DNA of 38,232 nt from CAZMJG01 sp964576365. Its GTDB lineage: Bacteria > Patescibacteriota > Microgenomatia > UBA1406 > GWC2-37-13. The number at the start of each line of letters is the position of its first letter. Position 1 is the first letter of the stretch. Location: contig CAZNUT010000007.1 of assembly GCA_964576365.1 (NCBI GenBank), forward strand, positions 1-38,232, written 5' to 3'. The notes under the pieces were generated by a model, which ran no database searches, had not been told where the DNA came from, and saw only the letters and a list, made by a program, of their open reading frames with translations. This document shows positions 38,191-38,232 of this stretch, one piece after another. A program made the translations under genes and the position numbers.

Positions 38191-38232
38191 AAAATTAGTG
38201 ATATATCTTCAGTTATAGACTGCTATAATCTT

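Noticed and set aside
1..38232. Alternative genetic code with TGA as glycine
   Set aside because: Clear genes end at TGA (for example 533-535 and 31380-31382) and no conserved domain is interrupted by TGA.
1..38232. tRNA or rRNA genes
   Set aside because: No T-arm signature or ribosomal RNA core was seen by eye on either strand; a tRNAscan or Infernal run would settle it.

Overview
The window looks like a piece of a Candidate Phyla Radiation (Patescibacteria) genome, most likely Microgenomates-like. This is inference from gene content and style: small core-gene versions, cohesin- and dockerin-bearing surface proteins, proline/threonine-rich secreted proteins, HEPN/MNT pairs, a stand-alone MNT gene, and AT-rich intergenic DNA full of short degenerate tandem repeats. 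TGA acts as a stop codon (for example at 533-535), so the standard bacterial code applies. No tRNA, rRNA, CRISPR array or transposase was found. Two runs of exactly 100 N (28795-28894 and 34476-34575) are scaffold gaps; both have identical sequence on their two sides.

Layout. 1-3598: a 5'-truncated unknown gene and a 1014-residue J-domain plus PP2C phosphatase fusion. 3658-7246 (minus): an HTH regulator followed by a MacA/MacB-type export operon (membrane fusion protein, ATPase, FtsX-type permease). 7590-11518 (plus): a surface cluster with a cohesin-dockerin protein, two membrane-anchored cohesin-like proteins and an FN3-like protein. 11554-19773: mostly housekeeping and membrane genes (peptide deformylase, bL28, M50 protease, GT2 glycosyltransferase, YchF, NYN nuclease, iron-permease family protein, an M64-like metalloprotease with a suspected frameshift). 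19880-25889 (minus): sugar transferase, membrane fusion protein and a 1112-residue RND pump. 26026-27920 (minus): small membrane proteins and a HEPN-MNT-MNT cassette. 28036-29990: a GC-rich island with one secreted-protein gene, a strong terminator, a large palindrome and a gene-free stretch of hairpins. 30370-31382: two successive pairs of very small membrane-protein genes, each followed by the same conserved block. 31597-38130: an orphan RHH antitoxin-like gene, thiamine pyrophosphokinase, aminotransferase, APC permease, a deoxyribosyltransferase-like/RHH fusion and a YtxH-like gene pair.

Two themes run through the window. First, a composite repeat family made of period-7, period-8 and period-9 tracts plus GC-rich hairpins fills many intergenic regions. 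It has also entered coding sequence in frame: about 53 extra residues in the universally conserved GTPase YchF, about 10 residues plus the stop codon in a GT2 glycosyltransferase, and the apparent N-terminal extension of thiamine pyrophosphokinase. Second, first genes of transcription units often have an extended -10 box (TGnTATnnT) only 5-8 bases before the ATG. Several also have a -35 box at 16-17 bases. This predicts leaderless mRNAs, while an internal gene (37885) and the GC-rich secreted gene have strong Shine-Dalgarno sequences.
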